Shown here piece after piece: positions 39,320 to 49,479 of a DNA stretch of 64,000 bases (position 1 is the stretch's first letter; each line of letters starts with the position of its first letter). A program made the translations under genes and the position numbers. Under the pieces are notes generated by a model. It did no database searches and was not told the DNA's origin. It worked only from the letters and a program-made list of their open reading frames with translations. This DNA is from Hyphomicrobiales bacterium (lineage in GTDB: Bacteria > Pseudomonadota > Alphaproteobacteria > Rhizobiales > Rhizobiaceae): assembly GCA_900467745.1 (NCBI GenBank), contig UBQW01000002.1:101144-165143 (forward strand). The letters are read 5' to 3'.

Positions 39320-39874
39320 ATGAAGAATTCAAACGAAGACACGCCTTTCTCCTATCTGGTCAAGGTCGGCAACGTCTCGGCCAACCCGGTCGACGTCCAT
39401 CTGGAAGCCGACAAGGACGAATTGCAGGCGCTTGCTGCGACCTGGAACGTGATCTCGGTTGACGATTTCCGTGCCGATCTGCAGATCGCGCGATGGAAGA
39501 AGGACGGCATCCGCGTGAAGGGCAGGGTGCGGGCGAGCATCGTCCAGAGCTGTGTCGTCACGCTTGAACCGGTGCCGTCGAAGATCGATGAGCCCTTCGA
39601 GCAGATCTTCGTGCCCGAAAACTCCAAGCTTGCGCGTCGCCCGGCCAACGATACCGGCGAAATGATGCTGGACCCCGATGGCCCCGACCTGCCGGAAAGC
39701 TTTGTCGGCGATACGATCGACGCCGGCGAGGTCGCCACCGAGTTCGCCGCCATGGCGATCGATCCGTATCCCCGTAAAGAGGGCGTTGCCTTCGATGGTC
39801 ACATAGAAGACACCGGAGAGAACGATAAGAAGCCTTCCGCCTTTGCTGTTCTGAAAGACTGGAAAAAGGACTGA
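39320..39874 (+). CDS. DUF177 / YceD-family protein
   Basis: A 184-residue member of the YceD family, linked in other organisms with rRNA (23S) accumulation and ribosomal protein L32. The conserved CVVTLEPV segment near residue 75 and [28 protein letters not shown] are seen. Two ATGs are adjacent; the second is best spaced after GAGGAG. The gene precedes plsX, but rpmF, which sits between them in many bacteria, is absent here. Confidence 0.88.
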   Translation: MKNSNEDTPFSYLVKVGNVSANPVDVHLEADKDELQALAATWNVISVDDFRADLQIARWKKDGIRVKGRVRASIVQSCVVTLEPVPSKIDEPFEQIFVPENSKLARRPANDTGEMMLDPDGPDLPESFVGDTIDAGEVATEFAAMAIDPYPRKEGVAFDGHIEDTGENDKKPSAFAVLKDWKKD

Positions 39875-39977
39875 AAGCCGCTCGCGGTTTGACATAATTC
39901 AGTTGTCAGCGACGGTAAAACCGGTATTTTGGCCAAAATTTCGCCCTCCTGGGACGAAAAAAAAGGATCAGGGACGC

Positions 39978-41024
39978 GTGATCAGAATTTCTCTCGACCT
40001 CATGGGTGGCGACTTTGGTCCCCAGGTAGTCATCCCCGGTGCCGCAAAGGCGCTGGAACGGCATCCGGACATTTCGTTCGTGATGTATGGCTTGAAGGAA
40101 CAGTGCGAGCCTATCCTCGAGCAGTTTCCGAAGCTGAAGGAGAAATCCGTTCTCCACGATTGCGAACTTGCCGTGCGGATGGACGAGAAGCCGAGCCAGG
40201 CATTGCGCCGCGGCCGCTATGTCTCTTCCATGTGGCGTTCGCTCGAGGCCGTGAAGACCAAGGACGCCGATGTCGCGGTTTCCGCCGGCAATACCGGCGC
40301 GCTGATGGCGATGGCCAAGTTCTGTCTGCGCACGATGGCCAATATCGAGCGCCCGGCGATCGCGGCGATCTGGCCGACCATGCGCGGCGAAAGCATCGTG
40401 CTCGATGTCGGCGCGACGATCGGTGCCGATAGCCAGCAGCTGATGGATTTCGCGCTGATGGGCGGCGCCATGGCGCGCGCGCTGTTCGAGATCGATCGTC
40501 CGACGATCGGCCTGCTCAACGTCGGCGTCGAAGAGATCAAGGGCCAGGAAGAGGTCAAGGAAGCCGGACGCCTGCTGCGCGAGGCCAATATCGACTCGCT
40601 CGAATATTTCGGCTTCGTCGAGGGCAATGACATCGGCAAGGGAACCGTCGATGTCGTGGTCACCGAAGGCTTTGCCGGCAACATTGCGCTGAAGGCCGCA
40701 GAAGGCACGGCGCGCCAGATCGGCGAATATCTGAAAGCCGCGATGTCGCGCACCCTGCTTGCCAAGATCGGCTATATCTTCGCCAAGAGCGCTTTCGACA
40801 TGCTGCGCGAGAAGATGGACCCGAGCAAGGTCAATGGCGGCGTGTTTCTCGGCCTCAACGGCGTGGTCATCAAGAGCCACGGCGGCGCCAATGCCGAAGG
40901 GATCGCGTCCGCGATCGAGGTCGGCTACGACATGGCCAAGAATGGCCTCAATCAGAAAATAGAAAACGATTTGCAAAAGTATCATGCCAAGCGGCTGCCC
41001 CCTATCGGGCCGGAAGCGGCATGA
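39978..41024 (+). CDS. plsX: Phosphate acyltransferase PlsX
   Basis: PlsX makes acyl-phosphate from acyl-ACP for membrane phospholipid synthesis. The 348-residue protein has the [18 protein letters not shown] start, [23 protein letters not shown] and [20 protein letters not shown] motifs. I start it at GTG 39978, giving [12 protein letters not shown]; an ATG at 39903 adds a non-conserved extension. fabH follows, so the acyl-ACP pool and fatty-acid initiation are encoded together. Confidence 0.95.
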   Translation: MIRISLDLMGGDFGPQVVIPGAAKALERHPDISFVMYGLKEQCEPILEQFPKLKEKSVLHDCELAVRMDEKPSQALRRGRYVSSMWRSLEAVKTKDADVAVSAGNTGALMAMAKFCLRTMANIERPAIAAIWPTMRGESIVLDVGATIGADSQQLMDFALMGGAMARALFEIDRPTIGLLNVGVEEIKGQEEVKEAGRLLREANIDSLEYFGFVEGNDIGKGTVDVVVTEGFAGNIALKAAEGTARQIGEYLKAAMSRTLLAKIGYIFAKSAFDMLREKMDPSKVNGGVFLGLNGVVIKSHGGANAEGIASAIEVGYDMAKNGLNQKIENDLQKYHAKRLPPIGPEAA

Positions 41025-41043
41025 GCGACGGGATTTGAAGAAT

Positions 41044-42015
41044 ATGATCCGTTCAGTGGTTCGCGGTTTCGGATCCGCGCTTCCGAAACGCGTTATGACC
41101 AATCGCGACATGGAAGATGTCGTGGACACCTCCGATGAATGGATTGTCCAGCGCACGGGCATTCGTCAGCGTTATCTTGCCGGAGAAGATGAGACGACGT
41201 CCTCGCTTGGCGCGGCGGCGGCTCTGGCCGCGCTCGAAAAGGCCGGCATGACGCCCGATGACATCGACATGATCATCTGCGCGACATCGACGCCGGACAA
41301 CACCTTCCCGGCGACCGCCGTCAGCATCCAGAACCGTCTCGGCATGAGCCACGGCTTTGCCTTCGACGTGCAGGCGGTCTGTACCGGCTTCGTCTACGCG
41401 GTCACCACCGCCGACGCCTATATCCGTGGCGGCCTTGCCAAGCGCGTGCTCGTCATCGGCGCCGAAACCTTCTCGCGCATCCTCGACTGGAACGACCGCA
41501 CGACCTGCGTGCTCTTCGGCGATGGCGCTGGCGCGATCGTGCTGGAAGCGGCTGAAGGCGAGGGGACCACTGACGACCGTGGCGTCCTCACCGCGCATCT
41601 GCGTTCCGACGGTTCGCACAAGGAAAAGCTCTTCGTTGATGGTGGACCGTCGACCACGGGCACCGTCGGCAAGCTGCGCATGGAAGGCCGCGAAGTCTTC
41701 AAATATGCGGTTGGCATGATCACCGACGTCATCCAGGCAGCCTTCGACAGCACCGGCACCACGTCGGACGATCTCGACTGGCTGGTGCCGCATCAGGCAA
41801 ATCGTCGCATCATCGATGGCTCCGCCAAGAAGCTGAACATCGCGCCTGAAAAGGTCGTCGTCACGGTGGACTTGCACGGCAACACGTCGGCGGCTTCGAT
41901 CCCGCTCGCGCTAGCGGTTGCAGCCGGCGACGGACGTATCAAGAAGGGCGATCTCGTCATGCTCGAGGCGATGGGCGGCGGCTTCACCTGGGGCGCTGTG
42001 CTGCTGCGCTGGTAA
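41044..42015 (+). CDS. fabH: Beta-ketoacyl-ACP synthase III
   Basis: FabH condenses acetyl-CoA with malonyl-ACP to start fatty-acid synthesis. The 323-residue thiolase-fold enzyme has the catalytic triad C113 (AVCTGFVY), H250 (PHQANRRI) and N280 ([10 protein letters not shown]), and the ERTGI-like [13 protein letters not shown] start region. It is 19 bases after plsX. The start Met is chosen over one 20 codons upstream, which lies within plsX. Confidence 0.97.
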   Translation: MIRSVVRGFGSALPKRVMTNRDMEDVVDTSDEWIVQRTGIRQRYLAGEDETTSSLGAAAALAALEKAGMTPDDIDMIICATSTPDNTFPATAVSIQNRLGMSHGFAFDVQAVCTGFVYAVTTADAYIRGGLAKRVLVIGAETFSRILDWNDRTTCVLFGDGAGAIVLEAAEGEGTTDDRGVLTAHLRSDGSHKEKLFVDGGPSTTGTVGKLRMEGREVFKYAVGMITDVIQAAFDSTGTTSDDLDWLVPHQANRRIIDGSAKKLNIAPEKVVVTVDLHGNTSAASIPLALAVAAGDGRIKKGDLVMLEAMGGGFTWGAVLLRW

Positions 42016-42052
42016 CGGCCTAAAAACCCAAAAAGCTGACAACGAACAAGGG

Positions 42053-42080
42053 CTTGACCGTAAGGCGCAAGACAAATACT
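42053..42080 (+). promoter_or_regulatory. Possible sigma-70 promoter of ihfA
   Basis: CTTGAC at 42053-42058, the preferred rhizobial -35, is followed after 16 bases by AATACT at 42075-42080 as a -10; the ihfA ATG lies 45 bases further. Sequence match only. Confidence 0.4.
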
Positions 42081-42124
42081 CTTCGCTCGTCCTCACAAAA
42101 CAAAACCGATGGGCAGGGAAAAAG

Positions 42125-42463
42125 ATGACCGGCAAAACAGTCACGCGCGCAGACTTGGCGGAATCCGTTTTTCGCAAAGTCGGTCTGTCCCGCACGGAAT
42201 CGGCGGAGCTCGTGGAGACTGTGATCGACGAGATCTGCAACGCCATCGTTCGCGGTGAGACGGTCAAGCTTTCCTCCTTCGCGACCTTCCAGGTCCGCGA
42301 CAAGAACGAGCGCATCGGCCGCAACCCGAAGACCGGCGAAGAAGTGCCGATCTCTCCGCGCCGCGTGATGACCTTCAAGGCATCGAACGTCTTGAAGACC
42401 CGTATCCTGAAGGCGCACACCCTGCGCAAGGTCAAGACCAAGCCGGCCAATCCGGCCGCCTGA
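42125..42463 (+). CDS. ihfA: Integration host factor subunit alpha
   Basis: A 112-residue HU/IHF-family DNA-bending protein. The [20 protein letters not shown] helix pair, the [20 protein letters not shown] arm with the intercalating proline, and KASNVLKTR fit IhfA. It pairs with IhfB encoded elsewhere. The C-terminal tail is longer and basic ([13 protein letters not shown]). A 7-bp hairpin (42476-42491) follows the stop codon without a T-run. Confidence 0.95.
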   Translation: MTGKTVTRADLAESVFRKVGLSRTESAELVETVIDEICNAIVRGETVKLSSFATFQVRDKNERIGRNPKTGEEVPISPRRVMTFKASNVLKTRILKAHTLRKVKTKPANPAA

Positions 42464-42693
42464 TCGCTTTCCGATCTCGTCGCCCGACGAGGCTGATCGA
42501 CGCTTCCCGTGAATTTTCCGCAACGTTTTCTGTGCGAATTCGAGACGTGACTTGAATTAACGCAAGCAAACCGTTGAAATATGATGAGTCGCGGCTCGGA
42601 CATATCACGTGCGAGCCCCTTCGCCTTGCCGACGAACGGCAAGCGCGACGCGCTGAAGATCGCGTGCTGAAAATCGCGTAGGGAGTGAGAACC

Positions 42694-43227
42694 TTGGATA
42701 AGAGCCCGGATGCTTTTCGCACCATCAGCGAAGTAGCGGATGACCTCGATCTTCCGCAGCACGTGCTGCGCTTCTGGGAGACCCGCTTCCCGCAGATCAA
42801 GCCGATGAAGCGCGGTGGTGGCAGGCGCTACTACCGGCCGGAAGATGTGGACCTGCTCAAGGGCATCCGCCACCTGCTCTATGATCACGGCTACACCATC
42901 AAGGGTGTGCAGAAGCTCCTGAAGACCAACGGCAACAAGTTCGTCATCGCCATCGGCCATGGCGATCTCGCAAGCGTCCAGGCGCTGACAGGCCAGAGCG
43001 AAGGCGAAGCTGGCGAGCCCAGGGTCGGCATGTCGGAAGAAGATCAGCTGGTCGGACGCGCCAAGGCGCCCGCTTCCCGCCGCTTCTTCAACTTCGGCGG
43101 TGGTGACGACGAGGCGGCCGAGGTGTCGCTTGGCAAGTCGAGCGTCGGCAAGGAAGACCGCGCGCTGTTGCAGGAGGCGCTGTATGATCTCCTGGAATGC
43201 AAGCGCCTTCTCGACCAGGTCCGCTAA
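42694..43227 (+). CDS. MerR-family transcriptional regulator
   Basis: A 177-residue regulator with an N-terminal MerR winged helix ([40 protein letters not shown]) and a divergent C-terminus. It is the MerR-type gene that habitually follows ihfA in alphaproteobacteria; no effector is known. I place the start at TTG 42694, which has GGGAG 8 bases upstream and gives [11 protein letters not shown]; the GTG at 42685 overlaps that site. Confidence 0.87.
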   Translation: MDKSPDAFRTISEVADDLDLPQHVLRFWETRFPQIKPMKRGGGRRYYRPEDVDLLKGIRHLLYDHGYTIKGVQKLLKTNGNKFVIAIGHGDLASVQALTGQSEGEAGEPRVGMSEEDQLVGRAKAPASRRFFNFGGGDDEAAEVSLGKSSVGKEDRALLQEALYDLLECKRLLDQVR

Positions 43228-43282
43228 GGCTGGCGTCATGCCGTCCGAGATCATCTGATATTGCCAGCCAGGAGAGCGTCGC

Positions 43283-43939
43283 GTGCCGGTTCCCACAAAA
43301 ATGTATGACGCCTTCCTCTTCGACATGGACGGAACGCTGCTCAACTCCATCGCCGTGGTCGAGCGTGTCTGGACCGGCTGGGCGGTGCGCCATGGGTTCG
43401 AGCCCGAGGTGTTCCTGAAGACCATTCACGGTGTTCGTGCCAGCGACGTGATCCGCAATCTGGCGCTGCCGGGTGTCGATCCCGAGCACGAAGCAAAATT
43501 GTTGCTGCGGGAAGAGTTGGAAGATGTGAACGGGATCATCGAGATCCCGGGCGCGGTGAAATTCCTCAACAGCCTGCCGCCCGAGCGCTGGGCAATCGTC
43601 ACCTCAGCGCCGACAGAGCTTTTCAAGCTCCGAATGGCCGCAGCCGGCATCCCGATGCCGAAAGTGATTGTAACGGGTGAAGAGGTTTCATCCGGAAAGC
43701 CAAGTCCCGAAGGCTATCGCCTTGGCGCCGAGCGTCTCGGCGTCGATCCGGCGAGGTGCCTCGTATTCGAGGACGCAGTCGCCGGCATTCTCGCGGGCGA
43801 GGCAGCGGGCGCGGATGTGGTCGTTGTGACCCAGACCCACGCCACGCCTTTTGAAACCCCGCATATGTCGATCGCCGATTATCTCGGCAGCAGCGTCGCG
43901 ACCGCCGAAGACGGGCGCATCGGATTTACGCGCGGCTAG
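43283..43939 (+). CDS. HAD-superfamily phosphatase (subfamily IA)
   Basis: A 218-residue haloacid dehalogenase-like hydrolase: motif I FLFDMDGTLLNS, motif II VTSAP, the K in SSGKPSPEGY, and motif IV CLVFEDAVAGILAGEAAG. Sequence is close to sugar phosphatases of the GPP/YfbT type; the substrate is not known. GTG start with AGGAGAG seven bases ahead. It is 55 bases after the merR-type gene. Confidence 0.87.
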   Translation: MPVPTKMYDAFLFDMDGTLLNSIAVVERVWTGWAVRHGFEPEVFLKTIHGVRASDVIRNLALPGVDPEHEAKLLLREELEDVNGIIEIPGAVKFLNSLPPERWAIVTSAPTELFKLRMAAAGIPMPKVIVTGEEVSSGKPSPEGYRLGAERLGVDPARCLVFEDAVAGILAGEAAGADVVVVTQTHATPFETPHMSIADYLGSSVATAEDGRIGFTRG

Positions 43940-43942
43940 CGC

Positions 43943-44134
43943 TTACTGCTTGCGCGGCAGGCCTTGCTTCTGCATCCGCTCGAACGCAGCCATCATCTTC
44001 GCCTTGACAGAGCCGAGCGTTCCGAGCTCGTGGCCGCAGGTGAAACACGTCAGCATGTCGCTATCCAGCGGCTGCGGGCGTTCGAATTTCATTCTGGTGT
44101 TCCTGCACTTCGGGCAGGGGATCTCGATTTCCAT
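43943..44134 (-). CDS. Small zinc-ribbon protein
   Basis: A 63-residue protein with two CXXC knuckles, CPKCRNTRMKF and CFTCGHELG, spaced 22 residues apart, forming a zinc ribbon, followed by a basic helix (VKAKMMAAFERMQKQGLPRKQ). Its role is unknown. It converges on the HAD gene, three bases apart. The start is the Met preceded by GGGAG; an upstream frame extension is not supported. Confidence 0.78.
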   Translation of the reverse strand: MEIEIPCPKCRNTRMKFERPQPLDSDMLTCFTCGHELGTLGSVKAKMMAAFERMQKQGLPRKQ

Positions 44135-44324
44135 GCTATGTCTCCCTGAGCAATCTGACGTCCCAATAGTCAGATGATCGCGGCAGGGCAAGCTCTTTGC
44201 GGCGGCGGAGAGCTTCGTCGCACGGGGTCTGCCGAAAAGAACTGGTGAATTTCTGAGTGATGTCGATTTTTCGCTTGCGCCGAAAATCCCAAAAGACTAA
44301 CAGGATCAGGCCGTAAAGGCAGGT

Positions 44325-44401
<77 letters not shown>

Positions 44402-44643
44402 TTTAATCAGATTTTCGGCAGCCCCCAGGAGCCGAAATCACAATCAAAACTCTGATGAATAACTGGATTTGGCAGCCGCGTCGCGGCGCAGCGCGAATTG
44501 TTGATTCGATATCTGTCAACAATATTTGACGCTAATCGGCAGTATTAAATTGGACTAAGCCGACGCTGAGAATAAATAAGCTGGTAAACCTTTGGTCGTC
44601 TCGAATATCACGCCGATTTGTGGCATGGATATACGGAAGACGC

Positions 44644-44868
44644 ATGAGGTTGTTCATGATTGATGTCGCTGGAAGTCAATCTATTCGTGAATGGATGTCA
44701 GAGGCACTTTCGAAGTTGATCGACAATGCTATTCAGGCCGGCTGGCCGGAGCATGATGTCGCGCTGTTGCTGATGGAACTTGCAGAGGATCATTTCATGC
44801 GGGTTGCGGCCGGCGTCATCATTGAGGACGCGCTGTATTCCCAGCGCGCCGCCAATATCAAGAACTGA
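44644..44868 (+). CDS. Small hypothetical protein
   Basis: A 74-residue acidic, helical protein (MSEALSKLIDNAIQAGWPEH, VALLLMELAEDHFMRVAAG) with no signal peptide or recognised domain. Two Met starts (44644, 44656) and a GTG at 44620 are possible; 44644 has GGAAG five bases ahead. It stands alone after the tRNA-Pro. Codon use looks normal for the genome, and the amphipathic helices suggest a folded or partner-binding protein. Confidence 0.6.
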   Translation: MRLFMIDVAGSQSIREWMSEALSKLIDNAIQAGWPEHDVALLLMELAEDHFMRVAAGVIIEDALYSQRAANIKN

Positions 44869-44900
44869 GCGCGATCGCTCGCGCCAGTCGCTTGCAAGTG

Positions 44901-45050
44901 TCATTTTTGCTCGATGGACACGCCGTTCTGGCCGATGCTCATCTCGACGCCCTTGGGCTTCGTCTGTTCGTGATAGATATAGGCGCCAAGCCCGGCGACG
45001 ACGACAATCAGAGCGCCGATAACAACATAAAGACCGTTCGAGTTTCTCAA
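44901..45050 (-). CDS. 49-residue single-pass membrane microprotein (TTG start)
   Basis: Reading back from TTG at 45048-45050 gives a 49-residue frame ending in TGA. It starts MRNSNGLYVVIGALIVVVAG, a clean transmembrane helix at about residues 7-26, then a short soluble tail with YHEQTKPKGVEMSIGQNGVS. The TTG is preceded by GGGGGA at six bases. No family is recognised. Strong Shine-Dalgarno site, membrane-helix composition and third-position GC bias support a real gene. Confidence 0.68.
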   Translation of the reverse strand: MRNSNGLYVVIGALIVVVAGLGAYIYHEQTKPKGVEMSIGQNGVSIEQK

Positions 45051-45116
45051 GAAGCATCCCCCAACATTTTGATAATGCGCGGGAATAACGCGAAACCTCG
45101 ATTTTGGTTCCAGCGT

Positions 45117-45410
45117 TCAGTCGTCGTTTGCAGAGTTCAGGTTTTCTGGACGGATACCCTCGTCGCTGCCGGTGCGCGCCTTCAGTCGAACGCCCGGACC
45201 GCCCTCGTCATGATTGCCGCTGGCAATGAACAGCACGCCCCCCGTTTCAAGCGCCTGCTTGACCACCAAGAGCGCCTGCGGCTCGCCTTGCGTCTCGTCG
45301 CGCTCAAGAGTTTCGAGGGTTGCGACGGGCAGGCCGGATGCGGTTGCCAGTTGCTCTATGGAGATGCCCATCATGGCGCGGGCGGCGCGTATCTGCATGG
45401 CTGTGATCAT
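45117..45410 (-). CDS. Helix-turn-helix (XRE-type) regulator
   Basis: A 97-residue protein whose N-terminal half is an XRE helix-turn-helix (MQIRAARAMMGISIEQLATA, GLPVATLETLERDE) and whose C-terminal half holds the conserved GGVLFIASG and GGPGVRLK segments found in a family of short alphaproteobacterial regulators. Target genes are unknown; the divergent strand carries nothing credible, and the nearby exopolysaccharide genes are the obvious candidates. The start may be four codons later (MQIRAAR). Confidence 0.8.
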   Translation of the reverse strand: MITAMQIRAARAMMGISIEQLATASGLPVATLETLERDETQGEPQALLVVKQALETGGVLFIASGNHDEGGPGVRLKARTGSDEGIRPENLNSANDD

Positions 45411-45448
45411 AAGCAAAGACTAGCGCGCCGGTGGCGGTTCGCAAGGGC

Positions 45449-46693
45449 TCAGTGGCGGTCGCGAGCGTTTGGATCTCGCATATGCCGCGCCTCGAGCGCA
45501 GCGCAGCCCCATACGACGCCAAACAACAGATAGACATGGCGCCAGTGGTCGATGTCGATGACGTTGCCGATCGCGGCATGGCCGAGCACACCGATCCAGG
45601 CGATCATCAGATAGGGCTGCCAGGGGCGGTTCTTGAGCAGGTTCTTGAAGCCGAGATAGAAGGTCCAGAAGAGCATGCCGACATAGCTGACGAAACCAAG
45701 CCAGCCATAGGTCGTCAGCGATTTCAGCCAGATATTGTGCTCGTCCTCGGGGAAGATGGTGCCGAACACCATCGGCCCGATCCCGAGCGGTCGCTCCATC
45801 ATCATCGTGAAGCCGATCCGGTGACGATCGAAGCGCCCGAGGTGCTCGCCGTCATATTGCTGCACCAGCTGCGCGCGGGTCGAGAAGAGGTCGCTGACCT
45901 GTGGAAACTGCAAGGCGATGACAAGCGACGCCACCATCATCAGGATCGCGGCCAGCGACAGAACGAGAATGCGCAGCCGGAAGGCGCCGCTGCGTTCTTT
46001 CAGCAGCATCACGAAGATCAGGAGGATGATGGTCAGCAGGAACAAGCCCCATGCCGCGCGCGAGAACGACAGGAAGACGCCGAGCGCGAGGATCAGCAGC
46101 GCCGCCGCCTTGATCGGCGCGGCCCGCAGATTTCCCGTCAGGATGCCGTGCACGAGATAGAGGGAAGGGGGCACGAGGAACGGTCCGAACACGTTGGGGT
46201 CCTGGAAGGCACCCTTGGCGCGGTCGTAGAGCGTGAAGACCTCTGAGCCCGGAAAGGCGTGGAAGTAGCCGAGAATGCCGAGCATCGACGTGATGACGGC
46301 CGCAAATGTCCAGGCATTGAAGATGAGCGTCAGGCGCCGATGGCTATCCTCGATGATCGCGGCATAAAAGACGGCCGTCAGTGCGAGGAAAGTCGAGACC
46401 GCCACATACATCGGACCATCGGCGAGGTCCTTCATCTGCGTCAGCGACAGCATGCCGCCGACATTGAAGGTGATCAGCAGCGCCAGAAGAGGAAAGGTAT
46501 AGCGCGAGATCCTGAGGCCAAGGATGAACCACAGCCCGACGAGTCCGGCCATCCAGAGTTCATACGGGGCGGGTTCGCTGATGACGAAGCCCGACAGGAA
46601 CACGCCGACGGTCACGGCCGCCGAGCCGATCAGTCGCAGTGTTGCCCGTTGTGGATGGGCGACGCGCGGATATGTCGCCTCGATCGCGCTCAA
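45449..46693 (-). CDS. O-antigen ligase/polymerase family protein (Wzy-like)
   Basis: A 414-residue polytopic membrane protein with about 11 helices and a long periplasmic loop (about residues 270-330, including FDRHRIGFTMMMERPLGIGP) as in Wzy polymerases and WaaL ligases. The late FPEDEHNIWLKSLTTYGWLG matches the Wzy_C domain with its periplasmic His. It overlaps the initiating transferase gene by ATGA, so it most likely polymerises the repeating unit of this exopolysaccharide rather than ligating lipid A core. Confidence 0.88.
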   Translation of the reverse strand: MSAIEATYPRVAHPQRATLRLIGSAAVTVGVFLSGFVISEPAPYELWMAGLVGLWFILGLRISRYTFPLLALLITFNVGGMLSLTQMKDLADGPMYVAVSTFLALTAVFYAAIIEDSHRRLTLIFNAWTFAAVITSMLGILGYFHAFPGSEVFTLYDRAKGAFQDPNVFGPFLVPPSLYLVHGILTGNLRAAPIKAAALLILALGVFLSFSRAAWGLFLLTIILLIFVMLLKERSGAFRLRILVLSLAAILMMVASLVIALQFPQVSDLFSTRAQLVQQYDGEHLGRFDRHRIGFTMMMERPLGIGPMVFGTIFPEDEHNIWLKSLTTYGWLGFVSYVGMLFWTFYLGFKNLLKNRPWQPYLMIAWIGVLGHAAIGNVIDIDHWRHVYLLFGVVWGCAALEARHMRDPNARDRH

Positions 46694-48246
46694 TAGGCGT
46701 TTTCCGTGTTGAACAGGCGGAACGGCGTGAGGAACAGGATCTTCAGGTCGAACCAGAGCGACCAGTTCTCGATGTAATAGAGATCGTAGGCCGTGCGGAA
46801 CTTGATCTTGTCGTCATTGTCGACCTCGCCGCGCCAGCCATTGATCTGCGCCCAGCCGGTGACGCCGGGCTTGACGCGGTGGCGCGCAAAATAGCCCTCG
46901 ACGACATCGCCGAATGCGCGGTCGCGGGCCTGCGCAAGCACGGCATGCGGGCGGGGGCCGACGAGCGAGAGGTTGCCGAGAAGCACGTTGAACAGCTGCG
47001 GCAGTTCGTCGATCGACGTCTTGCGGATGAAACGGCCGACGGGGGTGACGCGCGGGTCGCCCTTGGTCACCGCCGCCTTTCCGGTCGGGTCGCTCATGTT
47101 TGTAAACATCGAGCGGAACTTGAAGACGTTTATGACCTCGTTGTTGAAGCCATGCCGCTTCTGGATGAAGAAGACCGGACCCTGAGACGTCGCCTTGATG
47201 GCGATGGCCGTTCCCAGCATGATCGGCCAGAGCACGAGCAGCGCAAGCACGGCGAAGAAGATGTCGAAGCAGCGCTTGGCGACCGAATCCCAGTCGCGAA
47301 TGGGCTTGTTGAAGATATCAAGCATCGGCACCGAGCCGACATGCGAATAGGCGCGCGGACGGAAGCGCAGGCGGTTTGAATGCGCGGCGAGCCGGATATC
47401 GACAGGCAGCACCCATAGCTTCTTCAACAATTGCAGGATACGCGCTTCGGCGCTGAGCGGCAGCGCGATGATCAGCATGTCGATGCGTGTCAGGCGCGCG
47501 AACTCGACGAGCTCGCCGATCGTCCCGAGTTTCGGGTAGCCCGCGACCATCGCCGGCGACCGCTTGTCTCCACGGTCGTCGAATATGCCGCAGATGCGGA
47601 TGTCGTTGTCGGGCTGTTGTTCGAGCAGGCGGATGAAATCCTTGGCCGGCTGGCCGCCGCCGACGAGAACCGCGCGGCGCTCCATGATGCCGTTTCGCGC
47701 CCAGTTGCGGATGCCGTAGGCAAGCAGGAAGCGCGATGCGATCAGGAAGACGCCGCCAAGGATGAACCACGAGAGATAGGACCGCAGCTGCGCCGCATCG
47801 ACAGGACTGACGATCGCGACAATGGCGACCATGGCGCCAAAGACGAGCGTCCACGCCAGAAGCACCTTCGGCAGCGGGCGCGTGCGGGCGCGCAGCGCCG
47901 GGATCGTGTAGCAATCGGCCGTCTGCAGGGCGAGCACCAGCGCGGCGCCGACGCATATGGATGCGACCGCGCGCATGGAGATCGTTTCCTCCGTATCCAT
48001 CCACAGCAGGAAGGAGAGGAGGCCGATGCCGAACTGCGAGAGGAATTCGATCAGGCGGAACTGGCCGATCATGATCGCTGGCGTGCGTGTGCCATCGCTG
48101 AACTGCTCGGCGATCTGACGCGCGTAGTCGTTGAGCGGCTCCGAGGTGGTTTTCTCAGTGCCGCTGCCGCTGCGTCGATTGACGTCGGAAACTTGCTTGC
48201 GCAGGGTTTCCAGATCAAATTGATCGTTGTTCTCTGCCTTGTTCAT
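46690..48246 (-). CDS. Undecaprenyl-phosphate glycosyl-1-phosphate transferase (WcaJ/ExoY type)
   Basis: A 518-residue polyprenyl-phosphate hexose-1-phosphate transferase that starts the repeat unit on the inner membrane. About five N-terminal helices are followed by a Rossmann-like domain ([20 protein letters not shown]) and a C-terminal catalytic domain with [33 protein letters not shown] and [12 protein letters not shown]. The sugar (glucose or galactose) cannot be fixed from sequence. It lies between the GT4 and polymerase genes. Confidence 0.93.
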   Translation of the reverse strand: MNKAENNDQFDLETLRKQVSDVNRRSGSGTEKTTSEPLNDYARQIAEQFSDGTRTPAIMIGQFRLIEFLSQFGIGLLSFLLWMDTEETISMRAVASICVGAALVLALQTADCYTIPALRARTRPLPKVLLAWTLVFGAMVAIVAIVSPVDAAQLRSYLSWFILGGVFLIASRFLLAYGIRNWARNGIMERRAVLVGGGQPAKDFIRLLEQQPDNDIRICGIFDDRGDKRSPAMVAGYPKLGTIGELVEFARLTRIDMLIIALPLSAEARILQLLKKLWVLPVDIRLAAHSNRLRFRPRAYSHVGSVPMLDIFNKPIRDWDSVAKRCFDIFFAVLALLVLWPIMLGTAIAIKATSQGPVFFIQKRHGFNNEVINVFKFRSMFTNMSDPTGKAAVTKGDPRVTPVGRFIRKTSIDELPQLFNVLLGNLSLVGPRPHAVLAQARDRAFGDVVEGYFARHRVKPGVTGWAQINGWRGEVDNDDKIKFRTAYDLYYIENWSLWFDLKILFLTPFRLFNTENAY

Positions 48247-48303
48247 GAGGCTACCGCCGCTGTTTCACCAGTCGGCAATAGCAGAAAGCCCCTAAGAAAC
48301 GTT

Positions 48304-49473
48304 TTACGAAGTGGCTTTACTTGTCTTTGCGCCTCGGCGCTCAAGCAGTTCGCGATAGAGTTTCAACACATCCTTGGCCATGACCGTGGCGGAAAAGACC
48401 GACCGCACCTGATCGATCGGAGGCATGGTTTTCTCGTGCCATTCGGGAACGCGAATGGCGTCCGCCATCACCCGAGCGAGGTCGTCGGCATTGTCAGGGG
48501 CGACCAGCGCCTCGCTGTCCTTGCCGAGTGCTTCCGGGATGCCGCCGACGCGGGTCGCGATGATAGTCTTGCCGGCGCCCAGCCCCTCGAGCACGATATA
48601 GGGCATGGCTTCCGCGCGTGAGGGTACGACGAGGTTCTGCGACATGGCGAACGCCTGCTGCACGCGCATTGCAGGCAGCATGCCGATACGCTTGCCGAGA
48701 CCGCGCTCGACCATCATCTCGCGATAGCGATCCCGATCCGGCCCGTCGCCGATCATCAGAGCCGACAGCGGCCGGCCGATCAGGCGCTCCGTCTTTGCAA
48801 ACGCGTCCACAAAAAGGTCGGGACCCTTAAGGTCCCGCAGCATACCAACATAGATGAAGTGGACGGCATCGGACCGGGTCGGGACGAGCTCGAAGTCTCG
48901 CTCGCTGATCCCGTTGTAGATCAGCCGCGTCTGCGTCCGCGGGCGGCCGACCCGCTTGGTGTAGGTGTCGCGCTCGTACTCGCAGATGAACACCAGGGCG
49001 TCCGTGAGATATTCCTGCAGCCGCTCCATGCGGAGCACGAATTGCCCCAGAAGCGACGATCGGGAATAATGCAGGCTTCCGCCATGGGCAGTGTAGAGGC
49101 GGGCTACGCAATACCTGTTCACCCGCAGGGCTGAGCCGGCTAGCCGCGCGAGCACGCCGCCTTTGGCGCCGTGTCCGTGCAGCACATCCGGCCGCAAACT
49201 TTTGATCTTCTTGTAGGCGTCCCAAAGCACGCCGATATCCGAAGGGCTGATCGAGCGCCGGATCGGCACGCGCGTCAGCCCCAGCGCCAGATAAGGCCTG
49301 ATGTCGTCGAACAGCGCGTCCTCATGCTCTCCACCGGTCGAGCTGTCGCAAAGAATGCCCACTTCATGCCCGGCCTTGCTGTGCTCGATCACCAGATCGC
49401 GCACGTGGCGGAAGATGCCGCCGACCGGGGACCTGAAGCAGTGAATGATGCGAAGGGGCCGCTGTTCGCTCAT
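48304..49473 (-). CDS. Glycosyltransferase family 4 protein
   Basis: A 389-residue GT-B retaining transferase. Donor-binding motifs are visible in the C-terminal half: VHFIYVGMLRDLKGPDLFVD and the E-x7-E motif SRAEAMPYIVLEGLGAG. N-terminal RIIHCFRSPVGGIFRHVRDL fits the acceptor domain. It probably adds a hexose to the polyprenyl-linked primer. The only glycosyltransferase besides the initiating one in the locus, implying a simple repeat unit unless others act in trans. Confidence 0.9.
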   Translation of the reverse strand: MSEQRPLRIIHCFRSPVGGIFRHVRDLVIEHSKAGHEVGILCDSSTGGEHEDALFDDIRPYLALGLTRVPIRRSISPSDIGVLWDAYKKIKSLRPDVLHGHGAKGGVLARLAGSALRVNRYCVARLYTAHGGSLHYSRSSLLGQFVLRMERLQEYLTDALVFICEYERDTYTKRVGRPRTQTRLIYNGISERDFELVPTRSDAVHFIYVGMLRDLKGPDLFVDAFAKTERLIGRPLSALMIGDGPDRDRYREMMVERGLGKRIGMLPAMRVQQAFAMSQNLVVPSRAEAMPYIVLEGLGAGKTIIATRVGGIPEALGKDSEALVAPDNADDLARVMADAIRVPEWHEKTMPPIDQVRSVFSATVMAKDVLKLYRELLERRGAKTSKATS

Positions 49474-49479
49474 CTATGA

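Noticed and set aside
42476..42491. Terminator after ihfA
   Set aside because: A perfect 7-bp hairpin, but a two-base loop and no T-run make termination doubtful.
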